Below the pieces are notes generated by a model. It was not told the DNA's origin. It did not search any database and saw nothing but the letters and a program-made list of their open reading frames with translations. 38,417 nucleotides of DNA from CBDUXT01 sp965371245 (lineage in GTDB: Bacteria > Planctomycetota > Phycisphaerae > UBA1845). The translations under genes were made by a program, and so were the position numbers. The first letter of the stretch is position 1. The number at the start of each line of letters is the position of its first letter. The stretch is taken from NCBI GenBank assembly GCA_965371245.1, contig CBDUXT010000059.1, positions 1 to 38,417 of the forward strand, given 5' to 3'. This document shows positions 32,080 through 38,417 of the stretch, piece after piece.

Positions 32080-32452
32080 CCCGGTCGCGTTCGGGCCGCG
32101 GGGGCTTCGACTCACCCAGACTGGGCCTGAAAGGGGTGCGTGACAGTTTTGGCGGACCGTGCAAAGCCATCTTGACGGCGCCACGCCGTGTCAGAGCCGT
32201 GGGCGCAAGCCCACGGACACGATGCGAACAAGCACAGGGCTTCTACGATATCAGACCGGTCACAGGGCTCGCGCCCCGTGCTCTGAAAACTGCCCGCCGA
32301 TTCGGTCATGCACGCGCCTGCAAGAGCCTGGGCGACAGGGTATGGGCATGGGGTCCGACCCGGTGTAAGCTGGGCGCAGTGGACACGGTCCCCGGACGGA
32401 AGGGGTCGGTTCGCCGCGCGCAGTCGGAAAAAACCGAACGCGGAAGGATTCG
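32080..32452. other. Gene-free region carrying MITE copy 2
   Basis: This lies between the response regulator and a small membrane-protein frame. About half of it is the 182-bp mobile element at 32134-32315. I see no gene and no clear terminator. Confidence 0.5.
32134..32315 (-). mobile_element. 182-bp MITE-like element, copy 2 (opposite orientation)
   Basis: This is the same length as copy 1 (16100-16281) and about 94% identical to it in reverse complement, by eye (roughly ten differences). It starts GGGTGCGTGAC and ends with the complement of GCGTGCATGAC. The flanks GCCTGAAAG (32125-32133) and GCCTGCAAG (32316-32324) form a 9-bp duplication with one mismatch, the same size as at copy 1. It is non-coding. 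Confidence 0.87.
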
Positions 32453-32674
32453 ATGATGCCAGGACACCGTCACCTGGAAATTCGCTGGCGACCGGTCAGT
32501 GGGCGGAATCGCAGACGGCGCGTCCTCGCGTCGTCGCTGCTCCTCGTCGTGGCCCTGTTTGCCTTCTGGGGGCTGCTACGTGCGTGCAATCGCCCCCAAA
32601 ATGTGTCAGCGACCCCCACGCGGATGCCGCTTTTCGATTTGGGTACCGCCGATCAGCCAGCGGTTCTCGCATGA
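32453..32674 (+). CDS. Possible small single-span membrane protein
   Basis: This 73-residue frame starts at one of two adjacent ATGs (32453 or 32456), with GGAAGG just upstream. It has a basic N-terminus (RNRRRR) followed by a hydrophobic helix LASSLLLVVALFAFWGLL and a short polar outer tail. It ends 40 bases before a secreted-protein gene and could be cotranscribed with it. I recognise no family. The ribosome binding site and the positive-inside topology favour a real gene, but the evidence is moderate. Confidence 0.5.
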   Translation: MMPGHRHLEIRWRPVSGRNRRRRVLASSLLLVVALFAFWGLLRACNRPQNVSATPTRMPLFDLGTADQPAVLA

Positions 32675-32714
32675 ATCGCCGTAGGGGCGCGTCACCAACA
32701 AGAGGAGGAGAGGA

Positions 32715-33296
32715 ATGACGACCGTACAACCATGTCGGCTCCGATCGGCTGCCCTGGCAATCGCCGCGCTCAGCATGGCATCCTTGCTTCCGCATAGCGC
32801 CGTCATGGCCCGCCCTCGCTCGACCGAAGATCCGAAAGAGCGGCCAAGCAACGTGCCGACGGAAGAACAGGTCGCGGCCTTCATCGAGGCACTCAGCGGC
32901 GCTACCCTGGCGGGGACATGGCAGGTGACGCGTGGCAAAGGCCTGTCGGGCGCCCTGAGTGAGCCCAAGAGCGAAAAATACACCATCGCAAGCGTCATCA
33001 GGGCCGGCGGCGACAACTATATCATCAGTGCCCGGATCGAGTTCGGCGAAGCGGATGTCACCATCCCCATACCCGTGCGCGTCGTGTGGGCCGAAGACAC
33101 GCCGACCATCACCATCACGGCCATGGCGCTGCCGATGCTCGGGAACTATTCCGCGCGGGTGATGATCCACGAGGGCTTCTACGCCGGGGTGTGGTATAAC
33201 GGCAGCAAGACCTACGGCGGAATCCTGTCGGGGCAAGTCGTCAAGACGGAGAAAGCGGACAAGCCCGCACGGCAGAAAAAACAGCCGACAGGTTAG
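32715..33296 (+). CDS. Secreted protein of unknown function, 193 aa
   Basis: This exported protein has a signal peptide (RLRSAALAIAALSMASLLPHSAVMA, cut near residue 32) and a very strong ribosome binding site (AGGAGGAGAGGA). The mature part has a predicted beta-rich domain beginning ATLAGTWQVTRGKG and including TITITAMALPMLGNYSARVMI and YGGILSGQVV. The early GTWQ segment recalls small lipocalin-like or DUF-type beta barrels, but I cannot name the family. The C-terminus is lysine-rich (KADKPARQKKQPTG). The neighbouring small membrane protein may be a partner. Function unknown. Confidence 0.78.
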   Translation: MTTVQPCRLRSAALAIAALSMASLLPHSAVMARPRSTEDPKERPSNVPTEEQVAAFIEALSGATLAGTWQVTRGKGLSGALSEPKSEKYTIASVIRAGGDNYIISARIEFGEADVTIPIPVRVVWAEDTPTITITAMALPMLGNYSARVMIHEGFYAGVWYNGSKTYGGILSGQVVKTEKADKPARQKKQPTG

Positions 33297-33614
33297 GGCC
33301 GGTTCGGTCGCCCACGCGGCCCAATCACGTCCATCGACAAGTGGCATGGGGCGTCCGCTACAGCGAATCCTGCCACGCCAAACCATGGGACGTGACAGAA
33401 TCGGCGTTACGCAGTTTTCGGGGCACCAGTGGAACCCGGCTTGCCGGCGGGCTGAGCCCGTTGACGTGCTGACGCGGGGGTCCGCGGGCTGGCGCCGGCG
33501 GCTCTGACTCGACCTACCCGTCGCGCCGGACGCGTCGCGGATCGCGTCAACACATACCCATGCGCTGTTGCTGTCCGGTTTGCAGCCCCAGCTGCGCGTC
33601 GATACGCTTTGGCC
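33297..33614. other. Gene-free region with a possible diverged copy of the 182-bp element
   Basis: No gene lies here. Segment 33387-33559 starts GGGACGTGACAGAATCGGCG, contains GGGCTGGCGCCGGCGGCTCTGAC, and ends GTCAACACATACCC. All three match, loosely, the start, palindromic middle and end of the 182-bp mobile element in the same order. No 9-bp flanking duplication is seen, so an old, degraded relative is the best reading. Confidence 0.45.
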
Positions 33615-35069
33615 ATGAACAAGAACACCCCCATGATCGCGGCATCGGTATTGGTCACATGCCTTCTTTCCGCCGGAGCGATAGCGCGCGGCCCGTCGCG
33701 CTCGGGCGTGATTCCCGACAAGCCGCCTCCTACGGAGGTGGCCCGGCTCATCGGTGCGGTTTCATCGACGTCCGCCAAGGGCTATGTGGAAAAGCTCGTG
33801 TCGTTCGGCACGCGACAAACCTTTTCCGAGACCGAGTCTCAAACACGCGGAATCGGGGCCGCCAGACGCTGGATCAAGAGCGAGTTCGATCGCATCGCGT
33901 CCGAGGCCGGCCGATCGGGCGACGAGGCGATCAAGGTGTACTTTGACCGGCACCTGCAAAAGGCGAACGGGCGGCGGGTTCCTCGCGACGTCGAGATCGT
34001 CAACGTCGTCTTGGAAATCCCCGGGTCGATGCCCGAGGCGCGGGCGCGCCGCTATTACGTCATCGGTCACTACGACTCCATCCCCAGCCGAGGATCGGAT
34101 TCCGAAAGTGATGCGCCGGGCGCGGATGACGATGCCTCGGGGACGGCCGTCGCCATGGAACTGGCTCGCGTGTTGTCCAAAGCGCGATTCGACGCCACGG
34201 TCGTTTTCATGCCCGTTGCCGCGGAGGAGCAGGGCCTGTTCGGCGCCAAGAATTATGCGCGGGCGGCGAAAGAAGCGGGCCTGGATATCCGGGCCGTGCT
34301 CAGTAACGACATCGTCGGTGACCCGGGCTCTCCATCGGGCAAACGTTACATCGATCAGATTCGCGTCTTTTCCGAGGGGCTCCCCGCCGCGGCCAGCGAT
34401 TCCGACAAAGCCGGCTACGCCAGGTTTGGTACCTTTTCCGACTCGCCGTCGCGCCAGCTCGCCAGATACGTGGCCGAGGTGGCTGAATGGGAGAAGACCG
34501 CCGTTCGCCCCATGCTGATCTTCCGCAAGGACCGCTTCGGTCGGGGCGGCGATCACTCGGCGTTCAACGAGTTCGGGTATCCGGCCATTCGCTTTTGCGA
34601 GGTGGTCGAGACCTACACGCGCCAGCATCAGAACGTGCGTGTGGAGAACGGCGTGCAGTACGGGGATCTGCCCGAGCACGTTGACGCGGATTATCTGGCG
34701 GACGTGACCAGGCTGAACGGGGTCGCGCTGATCCATCTCGCCAACGCGCCCTCGTCGCCGGCGGGCGTTCGGGTGCGCGGTCGAACCGCACAAACAACGG
34801 TCAGGTGGCAGGCGAGCCCGGAGCCCGACGTCGCCGGGTACGAGGTGGTTTGGCGGGCGACGACGAGCCCGGTTTGGGAGCACAGCCAGGATGTGGGCAA
34901 CGAGACAAGCGCCACCCTGCAGGTCTCGCGCGACAACAACTACTTCGGGGTTCGGGCGTATGACAAGGACGGCTACCGCAGCCCGGTGAGTTTCTCGAGC
35001 CTGGAACGCGCCCCGCGGCGTCGCCGGCAGCGCCCGGCGTCCGGGCGAGGGGCGACGCAACCGTCGTAG
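33615..35069 (+). CDS. Secreted M28 family aminopeptidase with C-terminal fibronectin III domain
   Basis: This 484-residue exported zinc peptidase starts at ATG 33615 (a TTG two codons earlier is possible). It has a signal peptide ending near GAIA. The M28 catalytic core is complete: His152 (GHYDS), bridging Asp172 (ADDDASG), catalytic Glu204 and ligand Glu205 (AAEEQG), Asp232 (SNDIVGD) and His314 (GDHSAF). It should remove N-terminal amino acids from peptides outside the cytoplasm. A fibronectin type III domain at about 373-460 (PAGVRVRG ... PEPDVAGYEVVWR ... YFGVRAYDKDGYRSP) could bind a surface or substrate. The tail is Arg/Pro-rich. The 42-bp hairpin repeat lies immediately downstream. 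Confidence 0.92.
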   Translation: MNKNTPMIAASVLVTCLLSAGAIARGPSRSGVIPDKPPPTEVARLIGAVSSTSAKGYVEKLVSFGTRQTFSETESQTRGIGAARRWIKSEFDRIASEAGRSGDEAIKVYFDRHLQKANGRRVPRDVEIVNVVLEIPGSMPEARARRYYVIGHYDSIPSRGSDSESDAPGADDDASGTAVAMELARVLSKARFDATVVFMPVAAEEQGLFGAKNYARAAKEAGLDIRAVLSNDIVGDPGSPSGKRYIDQIRVFSEGLPAAASDSDKAGYARFGTFSDSPSRQLARYVAEVAEWEKTAVRPMLIFRKDRFGRGGDHSAFNEFGYPAIRFCEVVETYTRQHQNVRVENGVQYGDLPEHVDADYLADVTRLNGVALIHLANAPSSPAGVRVRGRTAQTTVRWQASPEPDVAGYEVVWRATTSPVWEHSQDVGNETSATLQVSRDNNYFGVRAYDKDGYRSPVSFSSLERAPRRRRQRPASGRGATQPS

Positions 35070-35075
35070 ACCGAT

Positions 35076-35117
35076 GGGTGCCCCATCCTTCGCTTTTGGC
35101 GAAGGGTGGGGGACGGA
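35076..35117 (+). repeat. Dispersed 42-bp hairpin repeat, copy 2
   Basis: These 42 bases are identical to 5208-5249 and have the same 13-bp stem with TTTTG loop. This copy begins seven bases after the M28 peptidase stop codon, where it could act as a 3' stem-loop. There is no T tract. Confidence 0.85.
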
Positions 35118-35237
35118 CGAACTGCGGGAACTGTCATTGGGTCCGTCCAATCCCTACCGTTGCTTCCCAAGAATGGAGCACTCGCCGCCAGACGATATGT
35201 TTCGCGCGACATGTTTTCCGAAACCGGATGATCGAGC

Positions 35238-36404
35238 GTGAGTAACTGGCAAGCCGATCGACTTTCGAAGCTCCCGACCTATCTCTTTGTCGATATCGAT
35301 GCCAAGAAACGCGCGGCGATTGAGGCCGGGCGCGATGTGATCGACTTTGGGATCGGCGACCCGGATCAACCCACGCCGGGGTTCATCGTTGACCGGCTGC
35401 GCGAGGCCGCGGGTGACCCTGCCAACCATCGCTATGCATCGACACTTGGTATGAGCGAGCTTCGGCAGGCGATCGCGGAGTTCTTTCAACGTCGATATGG
35501 GGTGACGCTCGACCCGGAGCGAGAGGTACTCAGCCTTATCGGCGCCAAGGAAGGGATCGGCCACCTGCCCACGGCTGTCGTGAACCCCGGCGATGTCGTA
35601 CTGGTTCCCGAGCCGGGATACCCGGTATACGAATCGGGCGCCGTGCTCACCGGTGCCCGGCACCACGTCATGCCGCTGAACGAGAAGCGAAGCTGGCTGC
35701 CCGACTTCGGTGAGATTCCCGTGGACGTGGCCCGCGCCGCACGGCTGATGTGGCTGAATTACCCGAACAACCCGACGACCGCTGTCGCGCCGCTGTCGTT
35801 TTTCGAGGAGGCGGTGGGCTTCGGGCGTCGCCATAAGCTGCTGATTGCGCAGGACGCGGCCTACAACGACGTCTTTTTCGAAACACCGCCGCCGAGCATC
35901 CTCCAGGTCGAGGGGGCCAAAGAGACGGCGATCGAGTTCCATTCGCTGTCGAAGACGTTCAACATGACCGGCTGGCGCATCGCCTTTCTGGTGGGCAACG
36001 CCGATGCGATCGCAGCCCTGGCGAAGGTCAAGAGCAACCTGGACTCCGGCATCTTTCAGGCCATTCAACACGCCGGGGTCGCGGCGCTTGGCGGGATGGA
36101 CGGACCGGAGGTCGTCGATCAGATCGCGATGTATCGCCGCCGGCGCGATGTGCTTGTCGGCGGGTTGCGCGAAGCCGGGTGGTCGGTGACGAAGCCGGAG
36201 GCGACGATCTATGTCTGGGCGCGGTGCCCCGACGGGCTTGGGTCGATGGCGGCCGCGTCGCGGCTGCTCGATGAGGCGGACGTGGTGGCCATCCCGGGGG
36301 TCGGTTTCGGGTCAGCGGGGGAAGGGTTCCTGCGCTTCGCGTTGACGGTTCCCAAAGACCGCACGAGCGCGGCGGTTGCCCGGCTCGCCCGGATGCGATG
36401 GTAG
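35238..36404 (+). CDS. LL-diaminopimelate aminotransferase-type class I aminotransferase
   Basis: This 388-residue PLP enzyme has the pattern of LL-diaminopimelate aminotransferase (DapL), which converts tetrahydrodipicolinate to LL-diaminopimelate in lysine and cell-wall synthesis. Features are DFGIGDPDQPTP at the N-terminus, NYPNNPTTAVAP, and the PLP lysine Lys239 in SLSKTFNMTGWRIAFLVGN, followed by the Arg of the C-terminal domain. DapL-type synthesis is common in Planctomycetota, Chlamydiae and relatives. Other class I aminotransferases share much of this pattern, so the substrate is a strong guess. Start is GTG 35238. The folK start lies nine bases after its stop. Confidence 0.85.
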   Translation: MSNWQADRLSKLPTYLFVDIDAKKRAAIEAGRDVIDFGIGDPDQPTPGFIVDRLREAAGDPANHRYASTLGMSELRQAIAEFFQRRYGVTLDPEREVLSLIGAKEGIGHLPTAVVNPGDVVLVPEPGYPVYESGAVLTGARHHVMPLNEKRSWLPDFGEIPVDVARAARLMWLNYPNNPTTAVAPLSFFEEAVGFGRRHKLLIAQDAAYNDVFFETPPPSILQVEGAKETAIEFHSLSKTFNMTGWRIAFLVGNADAIAALAKVKSNLDSGIFQAIQHAGVAALGGMDGPEVVDQIAMYRRRRDVLVGGLREAGWSVTKPEATIYVWARCPDGLGSMAAASRLLDEADVVAIPGVGFGSAGEGFLRFALTVPKDRTSAAVARLARMRW

Positions 36405-36412
36405 GGTCTCCG

Positions 36413-36982
36413 ATGACAGGTGCGAGCAGAAGCGTCTTGGCGTTCCTCGGATTGGGCTCCAACCTCGGTGACCGGGCGGCGATGCTACGCGCGGCCGTGC
36501 GAGCCCTGGATGAACACACCGAGATCGCCGTTGACTTTGGTGCCGGGGTCTCGTCACTCTACGAGAGCCGGCCTTCCGGTGGTCCGCCCGGGCAGGGCGA
36601 TTACCTGAACGCCTGCGTGCGCGTTGATACGACCCTGGGCGCGCAGGATCTTCTCGATACCGTTCGCTCGATCGAAGCGTCGCTGGGGCGGGTGCGACAG
36701 ACGCGATGGGGCGAGCGAACGATCGACATCGATTTGCTACTTTACGGCGAAGCCGTCATCGATGGCGAGGCGTTGTCCGTCCCGCACGTGCGGCTCCACG
36801 AGCGGCGCTTCGTGCTTGAGCCGCTCGCCGAAATCGCCGGTTCCGCGATCCACCCGGTGTGCGGACGCACGATCGCGGCTCTCTTGCGAGCCCTCGACGC
36901 ATCGGACGCGGGACCGTGCGTGCCGGTTGAGACGCCGGCATGGGCCACCGGGCTCGCCACGGCTGCGACTCTGCCCGGGTAG
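36413..36982 (+). CDS. folK: 6-hydroxymethyl-7,8-dihydropterin pyrophosphokinase
   Basis: This 189-residue folate-pathway enzyme transfers pyrophosphate from ATP to hydroxymethyl-dihydropterin. It has the family start FLGLGSNLGDR, then YESRPSGG and DYLNACVRV, and the signature RWGERTIDIDLLLYG with Mg-binding Asp105 and Asp107. The final PHVRLHERRFVLEPLAEIA segment is also conserved. The C-terminus extends about 20 residues beyond the usual domain. I chose ATG 36413, nine bases after the DapL-type gene; ATG 36398 inside that gene would add five residues. The two genes are probably cotranscribed. Confidence 0.93.
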   Translation: MTGASRSVLAFLGLGSNLGDRAAMLRAAVRALDEHTEIAVDFGAGVSSLYESRPSGGPPGQGDYLNACVRVDTTLGAQDLLDTVRSIEASLGRVRQTRWGERTIDIDLLLYGEAVIDGEALSVPHVRLHERRFVLEPLAEIAGSAIHPVCGRTIAALLRALDASDAGPCVPVETPAWATGLATAATLPG

Positions 36983-37058
36983 CGTTCCCATGGGCGCCCA
37001 GGGGCTATTTCGACGGTCGCCGCAAAGGTCCAGCCTCGACCCGGTCGCGCATATCGTA

Positions 37059-37064
37059 TATAAT
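37059..37064 (+). promoter_or_regulatory. Candidate -10 box for the sorting-tail protein gene
   Basis: A perfect TATAAT lies within an AT-rich patch (ATATCGTATATAATAGG) that is unusual for this GC-rich DNA, about 70 bases before ATG 37137. The matching -35 region near 37035-37040 is weak (CTCGAC). Confidence 0.4.
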
Positions 37065-37136
37065 AGGTACTGATTATCAGCCTGTGTCCTTTCCAGAGGG
37101 CTCGGGCCACGATGGGGTGGTTGGGGGATTCCGCTC

Positions 37137-38270
37137 ATGAGATCAAACGCGCGAGAGCTGTACGCCTGGGTGCTCATACCGATGGCGCTCGCCCTGTCCG
37201 CGCCCGAAGCGTCTGTTCGCGCGGCCGTCATCAGCACGGCTGCCACGGTTTCGACAACCGTGCAGGAACTGATCGACGGTGTGCCGGGCTCGGTGAGCCG
37301 CGATGATGACCAACTGACGGCCGGCGCGACGGACCCCGCGCTTCGGGTGGAGGGCAGCCTGTTGTCCACCGACCTGCAAGGCGCTCTGGTCGCCATGGCG
37401 CAAGGCTTCAGCGATTTTCTCGATCCGTCACGACTCGATCAACCCAACCCCGAGGAGTTCGGCCTCGAGGTTGCAGGATACTCCAACGCGCCTCGGGTCG
37501 CCTACGTCGTCGATGCCTCATCGACCGAGTCCCGAACGATTGTCTTCACGACCTCGGGCAATCCGCTGGCCGATCCCGAGATTACTTTCGGACCGAACGG
37601 AACGCAGACCGTCGAGAGTCGCGTGTTTGTCAGTGGGGCGGTGGTTTTCTGGTCAAGGGAATCCGGCCGCGACCTGACCGGCATGAGCACCGAACTTGCC
37701 GTCACCGTAACGCGTGACGACACGGGTGCGATCCTGTTCTCCACGACGCTCGATATTGTCGGCGACGACACCATGAGCGTGGTGCCGACTGGCACCGGCG
37801 CCTTGGTCTTTGAAATCGTCACGCTTGAAGATTTGCGCGCGGAGGGCGTCGGCGACGCCACGCTCTCGATCCTTGAGCAGGTTGCGACGGCGGGCACGCT
37901 CGTCATTGTTGTCATCCCACCCCAAGAGCACGCCTATACCTACACCGTGACCGCTGACCAGCCGGTTGTTCTGTCAGCCGAGCTATCCGCCCGCGTTCGC
38001 AACGTGCCGGATGGAACGGGGGTTGCCGCCACGCTCGGCCGTCCCTTCGATAACCTGGTGGGCTTCATCGAGGAGGGGCTCCCCGGTATCGACGGCGCAG
38101 CGCTGCAACGGTCGGTCAACGACATCGCCAAGGCCCGCTCCGTGGGGCTGGTTCCCGCGAACCAGGTGACACCGCCCACGGCGGGCGGCCTGTGTGGCGC
38201 TATGGGTTTGGGCTCCCTGGCGCTCTTGGGGCTGGGGTTGGCCATGTTGGACCCGCGCTTCCGGCGATAG
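37137..38270 (+). CDS. Secreted protein with C-terminal sorting-like hydrophobic tail
   Basis: This 377-residue exported protein has a signal peptide (YAWVLIPMALALSAPEASVRA). The body is acidic, rich in Thr, Val and Asp, and appears beta-stranded (YVVDASSTESRTIVFTTSGN, TELAVTVTRDDTGAILFSTT), which fits an extracellular or surface protein. The last about 30 residues read GGLCGAMGLGSLALLGLGLAMLDPRFRR: a small Gly/Cys motif, a hydrophobic helix and an Arg-ended tail. This layout is that of CTERM sorting signals (MYXO-, GlyGly- or PEP-CTERM types), in which a membrane protease removes the tail. The exact class cannot be named. No sortase-like gene is nearby. The role of the body is unknown. Confidence 0.82.
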   Translation: MRSNARELYAWVLIPMALALSAPEASVRAAVISTAATVSTTVQELIDGVPGSVSRDDDQLTAGATDPALRVEGSLLSTDLQGALVAMAQGFSDFLDPSRLDQPNPEEFGLEVAGYSNAPRVAYVVDASSTESRTIVFTTSGNPLADPEITFGPNGTQTVESRVFVSGAVVFWSRESGRDLTGMSTELAVTVTRDDTGAILFSTTLDIVGDDTMSVVPTGTGALVFEIVTLEDLRAEGVGDATLSILEQVATAGTLVIVVIPPQEHAYTYTVTADQPVVLSAELSARVRNVPDGTGVAATLGRPFDNLVGFIEEGLPGIDGAALQRSVNDIAKARSVGLVPANQVTPPTAGGLCGAMGLGSLALLGLGLAMLDPRFRR

Positions 38271-38417
38271 CGCTCCGCCGGAGCAGACTGGATACTGACC
38301 GGCGTCGCACCGCGTTTCACAGATTCCGCGGTTATTTGACGCGCATACCATGGGGTGCATGACCGAATGGCACTGCCGCTGTTTCTGAGGCGTGAACGCG
38401 GTTGCGTATCGGCTGGT
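38271..38417. other. Window end; short hairpin and possible mobile-element terminus
   Basis: GCTCCGCCGGAGC (about 38271-38283), just after the stop, can form a small hairpin without a T tract. GGGTGCATGACCGAAT (38353-38368) is identical to the first 16 bases of the 182-bp element at 16100, but the sequence then differs. It may be one end of a related element that continues beyond the window. Confidence 0.45.

Noticed and set aside
1..38417. CRISPR arrays, tRNA or rRNA genes, prophage or integrase genes
   Set aside because: No regularly spaced repeats, cloverleaf-type sequences, rRNA segments, integrase or phage structural genes were recognised on reading through the window.

Overview
The window reads as chromosomal DNA of a high-GC, Gram-negative-type bacterium. 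A member of the Planctomycetota, perhaps the Phycisphaerae side, is the best guess. The clues are a secreted DUF1573 protein, a lone pseudopilin with a SLVEVLVV-type N-terminus, a secretin-N-like secreted protein next to an ECF sigma factor, a NACHT STAND ATPase, DapL-type lysine synthesis and a C-terminal sorting-like tail. This assignment is inference; there is no rRNA or other marker in the window. Almost all genes lie on the plus strand; only the NACHT gene and a DUF167 gene are on the minus strand.

Layout. 0.45-4.2 kb: one very large secreted protein with DUF1573/Ig-like domains followed by five thioredoxin-like domains, closed by a strong intrinsic terminator. 4.2-9.8 kb: a small orphan gene, a minus-strand DUF4062-NACHT-repeat ATPase (candidate phage-defence sensor) and a pseudopilin. 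9.8-16 kb: an MJ0936/YfcE-like phosphodiesterase, a membrane GT2 glycosyltransferase, an ECF sigma/anti-sigma pair, a secretin-N-like secreted protein, DUF167 and proC. 16-17 kb: gene-free DNA holding two different miniature mobile elements.

17-25.8 kb is the metabolic core: three acyl-CoA dehydrogenases, 3-hydroxyacyl-CoA dehydrogenase, enoyl-CoA hydratase, a B12-dependent acyl-CoA mutase large subunit, and a single protein fusing the B12-binding domain to a MeaB/ArgK-type G-protein. The last five genes of the cluster (including a SMUG1-type uracil-DNA glycosylase) overlap end to start. The mutase carries the Phe/Gln substrate-pocket pair of isobutyryl-CoA mutase instead of the Tyr/Arg pair of methylmalonyl-CoA mutase. 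I therefore read the cluster as an isobutyryl-CoA <-> butyryl-CoA -> acetoacetyl-CoA route run by a 'split IcmF'. This is the most interesting system in the window.

25.9-38.4 kb: panD, an NDUFA9-like SDR, a large composite palindrome, gpmI, an NtrB/NtrC-like two-component pair, secreted proteins, an M28 peptidase with an FnIII domain, a DapL-type aminotransferase, folK and a secreted protein with a hydrophobic, Arg-ended C-terminus.

Repeats are unusually informative. Two copies of a 182-bp element (about 94% identical, opposite orientation) each have matching ends and 9-bp flanking duplications. A separate 119-bp element sits exactly on the proC stop codon. Hairpin repeats recur at 5.2/35.1 kb and, more loosely, at 4.4/15.0 kb. 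No transposase, CRISPR array, tRNA or rRNA gene was seen.
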